Source: Candidatus Omnitrophota bacterium (GTDB lineage: Bacteria; Omnitrophota; Gorgyraeia; Zapsychrales; Fredricksoniimonadaceae). Taken from it: a stretch of DNA of 32,498 bases. Numbering within the stretch: the stretch's first letter is position 1; each line of letters starts with the position of its first letter. The stretch spans positions 1 through 32,498 of the forward strand of contig JABDGZ010000019.1 in the NCBI GenBank assembly GCA_013285735.1, in the 5' to 3' direction. Below, piece after piece: positions 15,385 to 23,826 of the stretch. Under the pieces are notes generated by a model. That model was not told the DNA's origin. It saw only the letters and a list, made by a program, of their open reading frames with translations, and did not search any database. A program made the position numbers and the translations under genes.

Positions 15385-15407
15385 GAATCAATTGTACCTA
15401 GGTATAA
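15385..15407 (-). promoter_or_regulatory. Shared promoter-overlapping motif, copy A
   Basis: Plus strand: GAATCAAT, TGT, ACCTAGGT, A, TAA. Read on the minus strand, ACCTAGG is followed by TACAAT (15396..15391), a -10-like hexamer, then TGATTC. The -10 lies 60 bases before ATG 15330 of the autotransporter. Copies B (30065) and C (32462) have the same blocks in the same order and spacing. No -35 consensus is shared, so an activator or an alternative sigma factor may read the block. Confidence 0.6.
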
Positions 15408-15412
15408 CACAA

Positions 15413-17635
15413 CTAAAGGAGGGTTTCGTTGAGTAGTCGTGCGGTTTCATCAACGCTCGCCTTCCCTAAAAGCTCGGCTGCGAACGCTTCTGCTCTCCTG
15501 GCATCGATGGCCATGATACGCTGCTGGATTTGAGGTAAATAACGGGCATCCAAACTGAACTTGTGAATACCAATGCCGATCAAAAATGAAATATACCTCG
15601 GGTCGTGGGCCATATCTCCACATACCGAAATATCCCGTTGGTGACGATGGGCAGCCTCGGCCACCCGTTTCATACTGCGCAAAACCGCAGGATGATGTGG
15701 AAAATAACAATCCGCAACCTTTTCATTCGTACGGTCCACGGCAAGCATGTACTGGATCAAGTCATTGGTGCCAATGGAAAAAAAATCGGCCTGCTGGGCT
15801 AGTTCATCAATGACCTCCAGTATCGATGGGATCTCAATCATAGCACCGATAGAAGGCCTACCTTGATGCGGCTTCCCCTCAGCCTTAAGTGCACCCGCGC
15901 TCTCCATGACCAAATTTCGCGCGACCACAAACTCTTCGACTGACGAGATCATCGGAAACATGATACGAACGTCAGTATCAAAACTTGCCCGCAAGATCGC
16001 CCGTATTTGACAAACAAAAATATCCAGGTGCTTAAGCGAGAACCTAATTGAACGCAAGCCCAAAAAGGGATTCGCCTCCTTACCGTTATCGTAATACGAA
16101 AGCATCTTATCACCGCCAATATCAAGCGTGCGGAAAGTAATTTCACGGCCTTTCATGTCTTCGACCAGGCGTCTATAAATGATGCACTGCTCCTCTTCGG
16201 ATGGAAAATCACCGCGGAGCAAAAAAGGGAATTCGGTACGGTAAAGTCCTACACCCTCTGCTTTAAAAGCCTTGGCAACGGCGAGGTCTGCCAAAATGTT
16301 GATGTTTGCAAGCAAGACTACCCTTGTACCATCATTCATGCAGGTTTCCGCCAAAAGGCCCTCTTGGATACGATTGTCATCAGCGTGAACTGCCTGCTTT
16401 TCCTGGAAAGCACGGATGACATCCTCAGATGGCTCGATGGAAATATTTCCCATGGCACCGTCAAGCAGGATACTCGATCCATCCTGCAGGGTCAAAAGTC
16501 GCGGCTCGTCAACGATTACCAGTGGAATATTAAGCGACCGCGCCAGAATCGCTACGTGGGATGTGATACCACCAGACAAAAGTACAATGCCAGCCACATT
16601 CTGCAGGCTAAGTTTCAAAACATCCGATGGTAAAAGTTCATGTACAATAACCACTTTCGCGGCATATTGATGGTGGCTATCCATACGCCCGAACATATTC
16701 GTCAGGATTCGACGCCCAACATCAATAACGTCGTATCGTTTTTCCCGTACATATTCATTCGTCATCTGGTCAAAACGTGCCACATACTGCAAGACAACAG
16801 CACGAACAGCATCCTGTGGAGGAATACCGTTGGCCATCATTGCCTCCATGGCCCCTATCATCGATTGATCCTTGAGCATCATGATCTGTGCAGAAAAAAT
16901 AAGCGCTACGACATCGAGCAATTTTTTCTCAATTACCTTTTGCATGGCGTAAAGTTCTTGCTCAGTCAATATGATCGCCCGGTGGAAATCATCAACCGTC
17001 AAATCATTTTCTCCATCCAGGACCTTGAAATCTCCTAGTAAAAGCGGCGCAAAAACAACTGAATCTCCAAAAGCAAATCCCTCGGCTCCCACACGGCCTT
17101 GAATAAATTTAAGCTCTATGGCTTGGGGCTCAACGACCGGATTAACCTTAGGATGATCAAATGAAAACAAGAGCTTGGCCATCTCGATCGTGGATACCAA
17201 CTGTGCGGTGATAGCACGGAAGGTATTGATATCCTCATCGGAAAAATAGTCTATTTTTACACTCTGAAGCAGTATCGCTCCGATACGATTTTTCCCACGT
17301 AAAATCGGGATTGCCAGAGACGAACAAAATCCTGAATTCTTCACGGTATCCCCTTCACGAACAGCCTGCATCTCATTGAAAGCGATCCCCGCGAGCCCTT
17401 CACCAAGCTCACTTGGAATATTGCCAGTAGCATCGACACAAAGTCCTTTGCTTGCCTTGAGTGTTAATATTTGGATATCGTCATCAAAGAGGTAAAGAGC
17501 GCAGGCATCCGCTCCCATATACGACACGATCATTTCGACGATATTCGAAAGAAGGGTATTAAGATTCGTGGCATTCGTGAAAAGCGCGGTTAGTTCACCG
17601 ATATCGCTGATAGGTTTGATGTCGTCGCGTTTAAT
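15413..17635 (-). CDS. ptsP: GAF-linked PTS enzyme I (PtsP-like phosphoenolpyruvate phosphotransferase)
   Basis: From ATG 17533 the product is 706 residues, but homology continues upstream in frame (PISDIGELTALFTNATNLNT, the first GAF helix). The only start-like codon before an in-frame stop is ATT at 17635, with AAAGGA exactly 6 bases upstream. The 740-residue form is therefore annotated. Domains: GAF (about 20-155), enzyme I N-terminal region with the phospho-histidine in GGITSHVAILAR (H360), and PEP-binding barrel with RTLDIGGDKM, GLRSIRFSL, MIEIPS, FFSIGTNDLIQYMLAVDR and SVCGDMAHDP (Cys672). The domain order is that of PtsP of the nitrogen-type PTS. Enzyme I takes phosphate from PEP and passes it to an HPr or NPr. 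No HPr or EIIA is in the window. It is the last gene of the signalling operon, overlapping the upstream kinase by 46 bases. Confidence 0.88.
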   Translation of the reverse strand: MKRDDIKPISDIGELTALFTNATNLNTLLSNIVEMIVSYMGADACALYLFDDDIQILTLKASKGLCVDATGNIPSELGEGLAGIAFNEMQAVREGDTVKNSGFCSSLAIPILRGKNRIGAILLQSVKIDYFSDEDINTFRAITAQLVSTIEMAKLLFSFDHPKVNPVVEPQAIELKFIQGRVGAEGFAFGDSVVFAPLLLGDFKVLDGENDLTVDDFHRAIILTEQELYAMQKVIEKKLLDVVALIFSAQIMMLKDQSMIGAMEAMMANGIPPQDAVRAVVLQYVARFDQMTNEYVREKRYDVIDVGRRILTNMFGRMDSHHQYAAKVVIVHELLPSDVLKLSLQNVAGIVLLSGGITSHVAILARSLNIPLVIVDEPRLLTLQDGSSILLDGAMGNISIEPSEDVIRAFQEKQAVHADDNRIQEGLLAETCMNDGTRVVLLANINILADLAVAKAFKAEGVGLYRTEFPFLLRGDFPSEEEQCIIYRRLVEDMKGREITFRTLDIGGDKMLSYYDNGKEANPFLGLRSIRFSLKHLDIFVCQIRAILRASFDTDVRIMFPMISSVEEFVVARNLVMESAGALKAEGKPHQGRPSIGAMIEIPSILEVIDELAQQADFFSIGTNDLIQYMLAVDRTNEKVADCYFPHHPAVLRSMKRVAEAAHRHQRDISVCGDMAHDPRYISFLIGIGIHKFSLDARYLPQIQQRIMAIDARRAEAFAAELLGKASVDETARLLNETLL

Positions 17636-19005
17636 AGGGAATCCTTTGCACCAACAGGAATAGTAAAATAAAAAGTTGCGCCATGATCCGGATTATTCTT
17701 TGCATCCAAACAACCACCATGCGCCTCTACTATGGAACGGCTGATAGACAATCCCATACCTAAACCATCAGCTTTGCTGGTAAAAAAATGAGTGAAAATA
17801 TTCTTTATATTTTCTACTGGAATGCCGCATCCAGAATCCTTTACTTCCACTAAAATGGTATTGACATCTTGGAGAGATGTATTGATCAACAATTCACAAG
17901 AATCTTGTGTTTCGTCCATCGCTTCTAAACTATTACTGACAAGATTCAAAAGCACCTGTTGCAGCTGTATGCGATCACCAAAAATAAATGGAAGACCGTT
18001 ACAGAGGTTAAATTTAACGATCTTTTTCCGTCTTGTAATATGCGTCATAATAAGCGAAACCGTATCTTTAATAAGAGCATTGATATCAAAAAACCCGAAT
18101 GCAGGCTTGTTCTTCTTTAACATTGAACGTAATTGCCGAATGACCTCAGCAGCCCGTTGATCATCATTAATAATGTACTGCAAAATTTCTTCTAGTTGAG
18201 GATCACGACCGGCGTACATACGCTGAGCTGCTTGAGCATAAGAAAGAATGGCTGTCAGAGGCTGGCTGATCTCATGGGCTAAAGACGAAACAAATTCAGC
18301 AAGCTTTCCCACCCTCGTGACATGCAAAAGTTCCTCGCGCTGTTCTTCAATCTCTTTATTACGACTATGTATCTGTTTTTCTGCAAATTTTTCACGATCA
18401 GACCCTTCTTTCAATTGCCCTTCTTTACTCTCCAGCTCATCCGTTTGCTGACGAAACTGCTCTTCTGCGAGCTTCTCTCTTTCGACTCCTTGCTTTAATT
18501 GGCTTTTCCTGATTTTCAACTCATCGGATGCAATCGACATAAGATCTTCCCGGATCTGAACGGCCTGTTCAAGTTCTCCTTGAGTCTTTTTAAGTTTACT
18601 CAAGAGTTCTTCTTGCTTCTTTTTCTGCCGGTAGAGCTCGATGAATATGTTCACCTTGCTTTTGACCGCGTGGGTATCAAGCGGCTTAAGAAGAAAATCC
18701 ACCGCGCCGCTTTCATAACCTTTAAACATAAAACTCTGCTCTTTGGCAGTCGCGGTCACAAATATAATCGGGATGCTTTTAGTCTTTTTCGCTCCTCGCA
18801 TGAGTTCAGCAAGTTCAAAACCGCTCATGCCGGGCATTTGGACGTCAACGAGCGCTACTGCAAATTCATGGACCATCATAAGCTCCAAGGCCTCAGTCCC
18901 TGATTTGGCTTTGAAAATATCGATGCCCTCATGCCTCAGTAACCCTTCTAGGGCAAGAAGATTGTCCTTCAGATCATCGACAAGAAGAATCTTTGAGTTC
19001 ACCAT
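17590..19005 (-). CDS. REC-coiled coil-histidine kinase
   Basis: The protein has 471 residues. A receiver domain opens the protein (about 3-122) with the acidic pair D10/D11, phospho-acceptor D54 (ALVDVQMPGM), T84 region (FVTATAKEQ) and K107 (LLKPLD). A long coiled coil (about 123-228) contains two copies of a 27-residue unit (SQLKQGVEREKLAEEQF... and GQLKEGSDREKFAEKQI...). HisKA follows, with H244 in SLAHEISQPLTAIL, then HATPase_c with NLVSNSLEAMD, DSGCGIP and GLGMGLSISRSIV. The order REC-HK means its kinase activity may be gated by phosphate from another kinase, most likely the hybrid kinase two genes upstream. No output domain is present. It overlaps the CheR gene by 7 bases (ATGGTGA) and the PtsP-like gene by 46, so the products are probably made together. 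Confidence 0.9.
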   Translation of the reverse strand: MVNSKILLVDDLKDNLLALEGLLRHEGIDIFKAKSGTEALELMMVHEFAVALVDVQMPGMSGFELAELMRGAKKTKSIPIIFVTATAKEQSFMFKGYESGAVDFLLKPLDTHAVKSKVNIFIELYRQKKKQEELLSKLKKTQGELEQAVQIREDLMSIASDELKIRKSQLKQGVEREKLAEEQFRQQTDELESKEGQLKEGSDREKFAEKQIHSRNKEIEEQREELLHVTRVGKLAEFVSSLAHEISQPLTAILSYAQAAQRMYAGRDPQLEEILQYIINDDQRAAEVIRQLRSMLKKNKPAFGFFDINALIKDTVSLIMTHITRRKKIVKFNLCNGLPFIFGDRIQLQQVLLNLVSNSLEAMDETQDSCELLINTSLQDVNTILVEVKDSGCGIPVENIKNIFTHFFTSKADGLGMGLSISRSIVEAHGGCLDAKNNPDHGATFYFTIPVGAKDSLLNATTSNLSAISVN

Positions 19006-19835
19006 TGTTCCCTCATTTGAAAAATCCGATCCTTTTTTGCAAAAGGATCGAAGTATTTTGCATATTGTGAGAACTGAATTGTTTCATGCAGGCCCAAACC
19101 TAAGAACCCTTGTCCGCAAAGCGACTCGTGAAAAAGCCCAAACACCCTGTCCTGAAGCTCACGATCAAAATAGATCAGAACATTTCGGCACGAAATCAGA
19201 TGCGTTTCTGAAAACACAGCATCAGTCACGAGACTATGATCCGTAAAAGTAATATTTTTCTTCAAATCGCTATTGAATGTCACTGAACCAGTATCAACCG
19301 TATAGTAATCTGATAATGAACGCTTGCCACCGGCCTTTTGGTAGTTATGGGTGAATTGTTGAATGACGTTCAAACTTAAAACGCCTTTTTCAGCTTTTTC
19401 AAGTCTTCTTTGATTGATATCAGTGGCGTACAGGGTTGTACGCTCAAGCAAATCTTCTTCTTGAAGCAGAATCGCCAGCGAATAGACTTCTTCTCCGGTA
19501 CTGCATCCAGCGACCCAAATCTTAAGGGAAGGATATGTTTTAAGATGTGGGAATACCTTTTCACGGAGTGCTAGAAAATAGGTAGGATCACGAAACATCT
19601 CGCTTACAGGGATAGTGAGCGATTGAAGCAAATCGTAAAAACACTTTGGATCTTGAAGAACTTTTTCTTGAAGCGCCGTCAGCGAGGGGCACCCCATCAG
19701 GTCCATCGCATGGACTAACGCCCGCTTCATCGAAGCGAGCGCATAGTGACGAAAATCGTAACTGTATTTAGTATAAATAGACTCAAATAAAATCTTTGGT
19801 TCTATATCAAACTGCGGGATGAAAGTCGGTTTCAT
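18999..19835 (-). CDS. CheR-type protein-glutamate methyltransferase
   Basis: The protein has 278 residues from ATG 19835, with AAGGGA 9 bases upstream. The frame stays open to 19955, but the added 40 residues overlap the hybrid kinase and show no homology. A CheR N-terminal helical domain (about 10-75) is followed by the SAM-binding methyltransferase domain. Key motifs are SEMFRDPTYF (family motif 'F-F-R-D'), IWVAGCSTGEEVYSLAILL (SAM motif I), LYATDINQRRLEKA, and SCRNVLIYFD. CheR enzymes methylate glutamates on chemoreceptors, but no chemoreceptor, CheA, CheW or CheB is nearby. Free-standing CheR genes beside PAS/GAF hybrid kinases are known from stress-type signalling in other bacteria, so the target here may be the coiled coil of the neighbouring kinase; this is inference. 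Confidence 0.9.
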   Translation of the reverse strand: MKPTFIPQFDIEPKILFESIYTKYSYDFRHYALASMKRALVHAMDLMGCPSLTALQEKVLQDPKCFYDLLQSLTIPVSEMFRDPTYFLALREKVFPHLKTYPSLKIWVAGCSTGEEVYSLAILLQEEDLLERTTLYATDINQRRLEKAEKGVLSLNVIQQFTHNYQKAGGKRSLSDYYTVDTGSVTFNSDLKKNITFTDHSLVTDAVFSETHLISCRNVLIYFDRELQDRVFGLFHESLCGQGFLGLGLHETIQFSQYAKYFDPFAKKDRIFQMREQW

Positions 19836-22800
19836 GAACCTTAATCCCTTCCCAATTTGGCATCCAAACCCGGATGACCGAGAAGAGCTGATGAAGGTCA
19901 ATGGGCTTGGCAAGATAATCATTCGCCCCTGCCTCCATGCAAAGCACTTGATCATTCCTCGTAGCTTTAGCTGTCACAGCGATGATGGGCAATTTTGCAA
20001 ATCGTTTTTGTTTTCTAATCTCCTGTGTGGCTTGAAAGCCATTCATCTCAGGCATCATGATGTCCATAAGAACGAGATCCATCAGGGGATATTCCTCGAG
20101 CCTTGTCAACGCTTCCTTTCCGTTGCGTGCAACCACAATATTGGCACCTTTTTCCTCTAAGGCCGCTGTCAGCGCAAAGATATTCCTAACGTCATCATCG
20201 ACAACAAGAATTTTCCTGCCCTCAAAAATATCTTCACTGCTCCGTAACGTTTTTAACATCTGCTGCCTTTCGGGTGAAAGCTTTGATTCGACGCTGTGAA
20301 GAAAAAGGCTGATCTCATAAACAAGCCGCTCCGGAGACTTAGCTCCTTTAATAATGATCGAGCGGGAATACTTACGCAGTTGGTCTTCTTCATCCCTGGA
20401 AAGTGAACGTCCGGTATAAACGATGACAGGCGGGAACGACGCCAAATTTTCTTGCTCACTCATTTTCTTTAGGAACTCTTCACCTGACATATCCGGAAGT
20501 TTTAGGTCAATGACCATGCAATCATAGACGGTCTTTTTAAGAGCATCAAGCGCCTCTCCGGCCAATGCCACCGCAGTGACTTCAATATCTGGATTAGCGA
20601 TGAGTTTAACGATGCTTTCTCTTTGAAGCTTGTCATCCTCGATGATCAAAACACGCTTGTTCTTCTGGACAAGCTTGGATTCGAACTTGGCAAAAGCCTG
20701 TTTTAACGCTTCACGTTTAGCAGGCTTTAAAATGTATCCAATCGCCCCCATTTGAAAAGCCTTTTCCATATAGTCATGAACAGACGCGATATGAACCGGG
20801 ATGTGCCGGGTCGCTTGATTTTCTTTAAGCTGATCAAGCACCGTCAATCCCGAATGATCAGGAAGCATCATGTCAAGCATGATCGCATCTGGAATAAGAC
20901 TTTGGGCCAACTCAAGCCCTTCCTCGGCGTCTTGGGCGACCACGCATTTGTAATGAAGCTCATGGGCAAGCTCATAAAGAATATGGGTAAACTGAGGATC
21001 ATCTTCGATCACCAGAAGTGTTCTTCCTGGCGATTGAAGAGCGTTTCGATCATCTAAAAAGGGTGCCGACCTGACTCGCTCGACACGCGAGTTGGGTACA
21101 GGAATAACAGCTGACGGTGAATAGGTCTTCGGAGATGCTGACTCGATACGGGAATCGTCATAGGTCTCGGGCACAAGAAGAGTAAAGCGGCTTCCTTCAC
21201 CAGGAGCACTTTCGACCTCAATAGTTCCACCCAAAAGACGGGCGAGATCCCGTGAAATTGAAAGCCCAAGGCCCGTGCCTCCGTATTTGCGGTTGGTTGT
21301 CCCATCAGCTTGACGAAATGCCTCAAAAATAACTTCTTGTTGAGCTTGTGGGACACCGATACCGGTGTCGATCACCGAAAGCGAAAGCTTTCCGATAGAA
21401 CTTCGAGACACACGAAGCGTGACCTGGCCTTTTTCCGTAAACTTAAACGCATTTGAAAGCAGATTCTTTAGGATTTGCTGCAATCGTTGACTATCCGTGA
21501 TCATCGTATCCGGTACATTAGGATCAATTTTTATTTGAAACTTGAGTTTCTTTTCTTGAGCTAACGGCTCAAAAGTTTTTTCAAGGCTATTTAAAACTTT
21601 AGGGAGAAATACACTCTCAGGCCTGATCTCAAGCTTTCCAGCTTCGACTTTCGAAAGATCCAAAATATCATTGATGAGATTAAGGAGATCGTTGCCTGCT
21701 GAAGAGATAGAATGCGCGTATTGGATCTGCTCTTGGGTCAAATTTCCACCTGCGTTGTCCGCGAGAAGTTTTGCCAAGATCAATGAACTATTGAGCGGGG
21801 TGCGAAGTTCATGAGACATATTAGCCAAAAATTCAGATTTGTACTGGCTTGCCCGTTGAACCTCGTCAGACCTTTCTTCAAGAAGTGTTTGAGCTTTGTT
21901 AAGGGCTTCATTATTTGCGTTTAAAATATCCCGTTGTTCTTCAAGCTGCTCGTTGGTTTGTTCAAGCTCTGATTGCTGGCTTTTGAGTTCCGTCTGAGAC
22001 TCTTGAAGCGCACGCGCCTGGTCTTCAAGCTCATCATTAGTGGCTTTCAACTCACCTTGCTGGGTTTGAAGTTCCTCGGTTAGATTCTGGGATCTTTCGA
22101 GAAGTTCTTGCTGCTTCTTACGGCTAATCGAGGTATTGATCGCAATCCCGATATTCTCGGACACGTGCTCTAGAAATATTTTTTGGTGCTCGGAAAAAGT
22201 GGTGAACGAAGCCAGCTCAATCACACCGTTGACTTCTCCCTCATAAAAAACAGGAGCTAAAAGAAGCGACCGTGGGGTTGATTCCCCTAAATCAGACCTA
22301 ATTTTTCCAAAATAATGTGATGGAACTTTTTCAAGAAGGATAGGCCTTTTTTCAAGTGCCGCCTGACCGACAAGGCCCTCTCCAAATGGAATCGTCTTTT
22401 CTTTATCTTCAAGTTTTGCGTAAGCATAACCACTCACGCGCTTGAGAGTCTTTTCTTCGGTAACATAATAAAAAGCACCCATTTGAGCATTCAAAAACGG
22501 CGCCAAGTGGCTCAAGACGCTTTGCCCTAGGCGTGAAACATCCTGCTCTCCCCGCATCTTATCATTAAGTGTAATTTGGCCTTCGCGTAAAAATTCCAGC
22601 TCACGTGCTTTTTCTCTGAGGGACGCTTCAGCATGCTTCCGTTCCGTGATGTCACGTTCGGTAGTGGCAATTCCCGTTAGTTTGCCTTTGTCATCTGTGA
22701 GCTTGGTATTGATAAGCCAAACATCAAGGATCCTGCCATCTTTATGTTTTCGTTTTGTTTCCAAATTAGGTAATAATTCGCCGCGTTTAAGAGAAGCAAG

Positions 22801-23826
22801 AAATCCTCGTGCTTCTTCTTGATATTCTGTAGGCACGGTATCGACGATATTTTTTCTCAGGGCCTCAGCTTCTGAATAGCCATACATGGTTTCAGCACCA
22901 CGGTTCCATGCTAAAATATTTCCTTCTAAATCCTGGAAGGTAATCGCATCATTGGAATCTTGAATGACCGTCGCCATCCGGCGGAATTTTTCCAACGCTC
23001 CCATGCGCTCGGAAATGTCACGTTCGGTGGTCGCAATTCCGGTTAATTTTCCTTTATCATCAGTAAGTTTGGTATTGGTGAGCCAAACATCAATGATCCT
23101 GCCGTCTTTATGTTTTCGTTTTGTTTCTAAGGTCGGCACCAACTCTCCACGTTTAAGAGAGTAAAGGAATTCACGCGCTTCTTCCTGATAGGCCTTGGGC
23201 ACGGTATCAACGATATTCATGCTAAGGGCTTCCGCTTGTGAATAACCGTAAATACTCTCAGCAGCCTTGTTCCATGCCAGGATATTACCTTCTAAATCCT
23301 GGAAGGTGATCGCATCATTAGAATCTTGGATAACGGTCGCCATCCGACGAAATTTTTCCAGTGTTTTCGTTTGCTCAGTGATGTCACGCCCCGTCGTTGC
23401 AACCCCCGTAAGCTTGCCCTGGTCATCAACAAGTTTGGTATTCGTGAGCCACACATCGATGATACGCCCGTCCTTGGTCTTGCGTTTGGTTTCAAGCGAA
23501 GAAACAAGCTCGCCGGAATTTAATGCGGCGATGAAATTCATAGCCTCGGATTGATGCGATTCAGGAACAGTGTCTACGATGTTCATCTGGAGCGCTTCGG
23601 ACTCAGAGTATCCGTAAATGATTTCTGCTCCGCGGTTCCAAGCTAAAATCCGTCCTTCCAAATCCTGAATGGTGATAGCGTCATTGGAATCTTGAATGAC
23701 GGTGGCCATACGTCGAAGCCGCTCTTCATTACTCCCGATTTGAACGTCGGCATGCACCGAAGAAACCGCATGCTTTGATTGAAGGATACGATTCTTTTTG
23801 AGGGTTGAGGTTTTTCTAATTTTCAT
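19807..23826 (-). CDS. Hybrid sensor histidine kinase PASx3-GAF-HisKA-HATPase-RECx3
   Basis: The protein has 1339 residues, cytoplasmic with no transmembrane helix. Three nearly identical PAS/PAC domains (about 36-158, 159-280, 281-400) repeat at exactly 122 residues. They share MATVIQDSNDAIT, DLEG-ILAWN, NIVDTVP and LETKRK-KDGRI, each ending in a PAC block. A GAF domain (about 430-565) follows. A long signalling coiled coil (about 568-662) leads to HisKA with H672 (NMSHELRTPLNS) and HATPase_c (NLLSNAFKFT, DTGIGVP, GGTGLGLSISRDLA). Three receiver domains close the protein, with phospho-acceptor Asp at about D985, D1107 and D1255, each with its conserved Thr/Ser and Lys. The PAS and GAF domains would sense a small molecule or redox state, and phosphate may go to the REC-HK partner. 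It begins at ATGA overlapping the GT4 gene. Confidence 0.94.
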   Translation of the reverse strand: MKIRKTSTLKKNRILQSKHAVSSVHADVQIGSNEERLRRMATVIQDSNDAITIQDLEGRILAWNRGAEIIYGYSESEALQMNIVDTVPESHQSEAMNFIAALNSGELVSSLETKRKTKDGRIIDVWLTNTKLVDDQGKLTGVATTGRDITEQTKTLEKFRRMATVIQDSNDAITFQDLEGNILAWNKAAESIYGYSQAEALSMNIVDTVPKAYQEEAREFLYSLKRGELVPTLETKRKHKDGRIIDVWLTNTKLTDDKGKLTGIATTERDISERMGALEKFRRMATVIQDSNDAITFQDLEGNILAWNRGAETMYGYSEAEALRKNIVDTVPTEYQEEARGFLASLKRGELLPNLETKRKHKDGRILDVWLINTKLTDDKGKLTGIATTERDITERKHAEASLREKARELEFLREGQITLNDKMRGEQDVSRLGQSVLSHLAPFLNAQMGAFYYVTEEKTLKRVSGYAYAKLEDKEKTIPFGEGLVGQAALEKRPILLEKVPSHYFGKIRSDLGESTPRSLLLAPVFYEGEVNGVIELASFTTFSEHQKIFLEHVSENIGIAINTSISRKKQQELLERSQNLTEELQTQQGELKATNDELEDQARALQESQTELKSQQSELEQTNEQLEEQRDILNANNEALNKAQTLLEERSDEVQRASQYKSEFLANMSHELRTPLNSSLILAKLLADNAGGNLTQEQIQYAHSISSAGNDLLNLINDILDLSKVEAGKLEIRPESVFLPKVLNSLEKTFEPLAQEKKLKFQIKIDPNVPDTMITDSQRLQQILKNLLSNAFKFTEKGQVTLRVSRSSIGKLSLSVIDTGIGVPQAQQEVIFEAFRQADGTTNRKYGGTGLGLSISRDLARLLGGTIEVESAPGEGSRFTLLVPETYDDSRIESASPKTYSPSAVIPVPNSRVERVRSAPFLDDRNALQSPGRTLLVIEDDPQFTHILYELAHELHYKCVVAQDAEEGLELAQSLIPDAIMLDMMLPDHSGLTVLDQLKENQATRHIPVHIASVHDYMEKAFQMGAIGYILKPAKREALKQAFAKFESKLVQKNKRVLIIEDDKLQRESIVKLIANPDIEVTAVALAGEALDALKKTVYDCMVIDLKLPDMSGEEFLKKMSEQENLASFPPVIVYTGRSLSRDEEDQLRKYSRSIIIKGAKSPERLVYEISLFLHSVESKLSPERQQMLKTLRSSEDIFEGRKILVVDDDVRNIFALTAALEEKGANIVVARNGKEALTRLEEYPLMDLVLMDIMMPEMNGFQATQEIRKQKRFAKLPIIAVTAKATRNDQVLCMEAGANDYLAKPIDLHQLFSVIRVWMPNWEGIKVHETDFHPAV
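22612..23709 (-). repeat. Three tandem 366-bp PAS/PAC-coding units
   Basis: Inside the hybrid kinase gene, the codon for the Met of RRMATVIQDSNDA occurs at 23709, 23343 and 22977: exactly 366 bases apart. Units 2 and 3 are more alike than either is to unit 1 (both encode DAITFQDLEGNILAWN, HKDGRI and GIATTERDI). This points to two successive in-frame duplications of one domain. Confidence 0.85.

Noticed and set aside
18743-19246. 167-codon plus-strand frame over the CheR and REC-kinase genes
   Set aside because: It is antisense to two clear genes with family motifs and has a low-complexity Ser/Arg composition.
19836-19955. N-terminal extension of CheR
   Set aside because: It overlaps the conserved last receiver of the hybrid kinase and has no CheR similarity; the ATG at 19835 has AAGGGA upstream.
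22612-23709. Possible assembly error creating the PAS triplication
   Set aside because: The three units differ at many bases, so they are not collapsed or duplicated reads.
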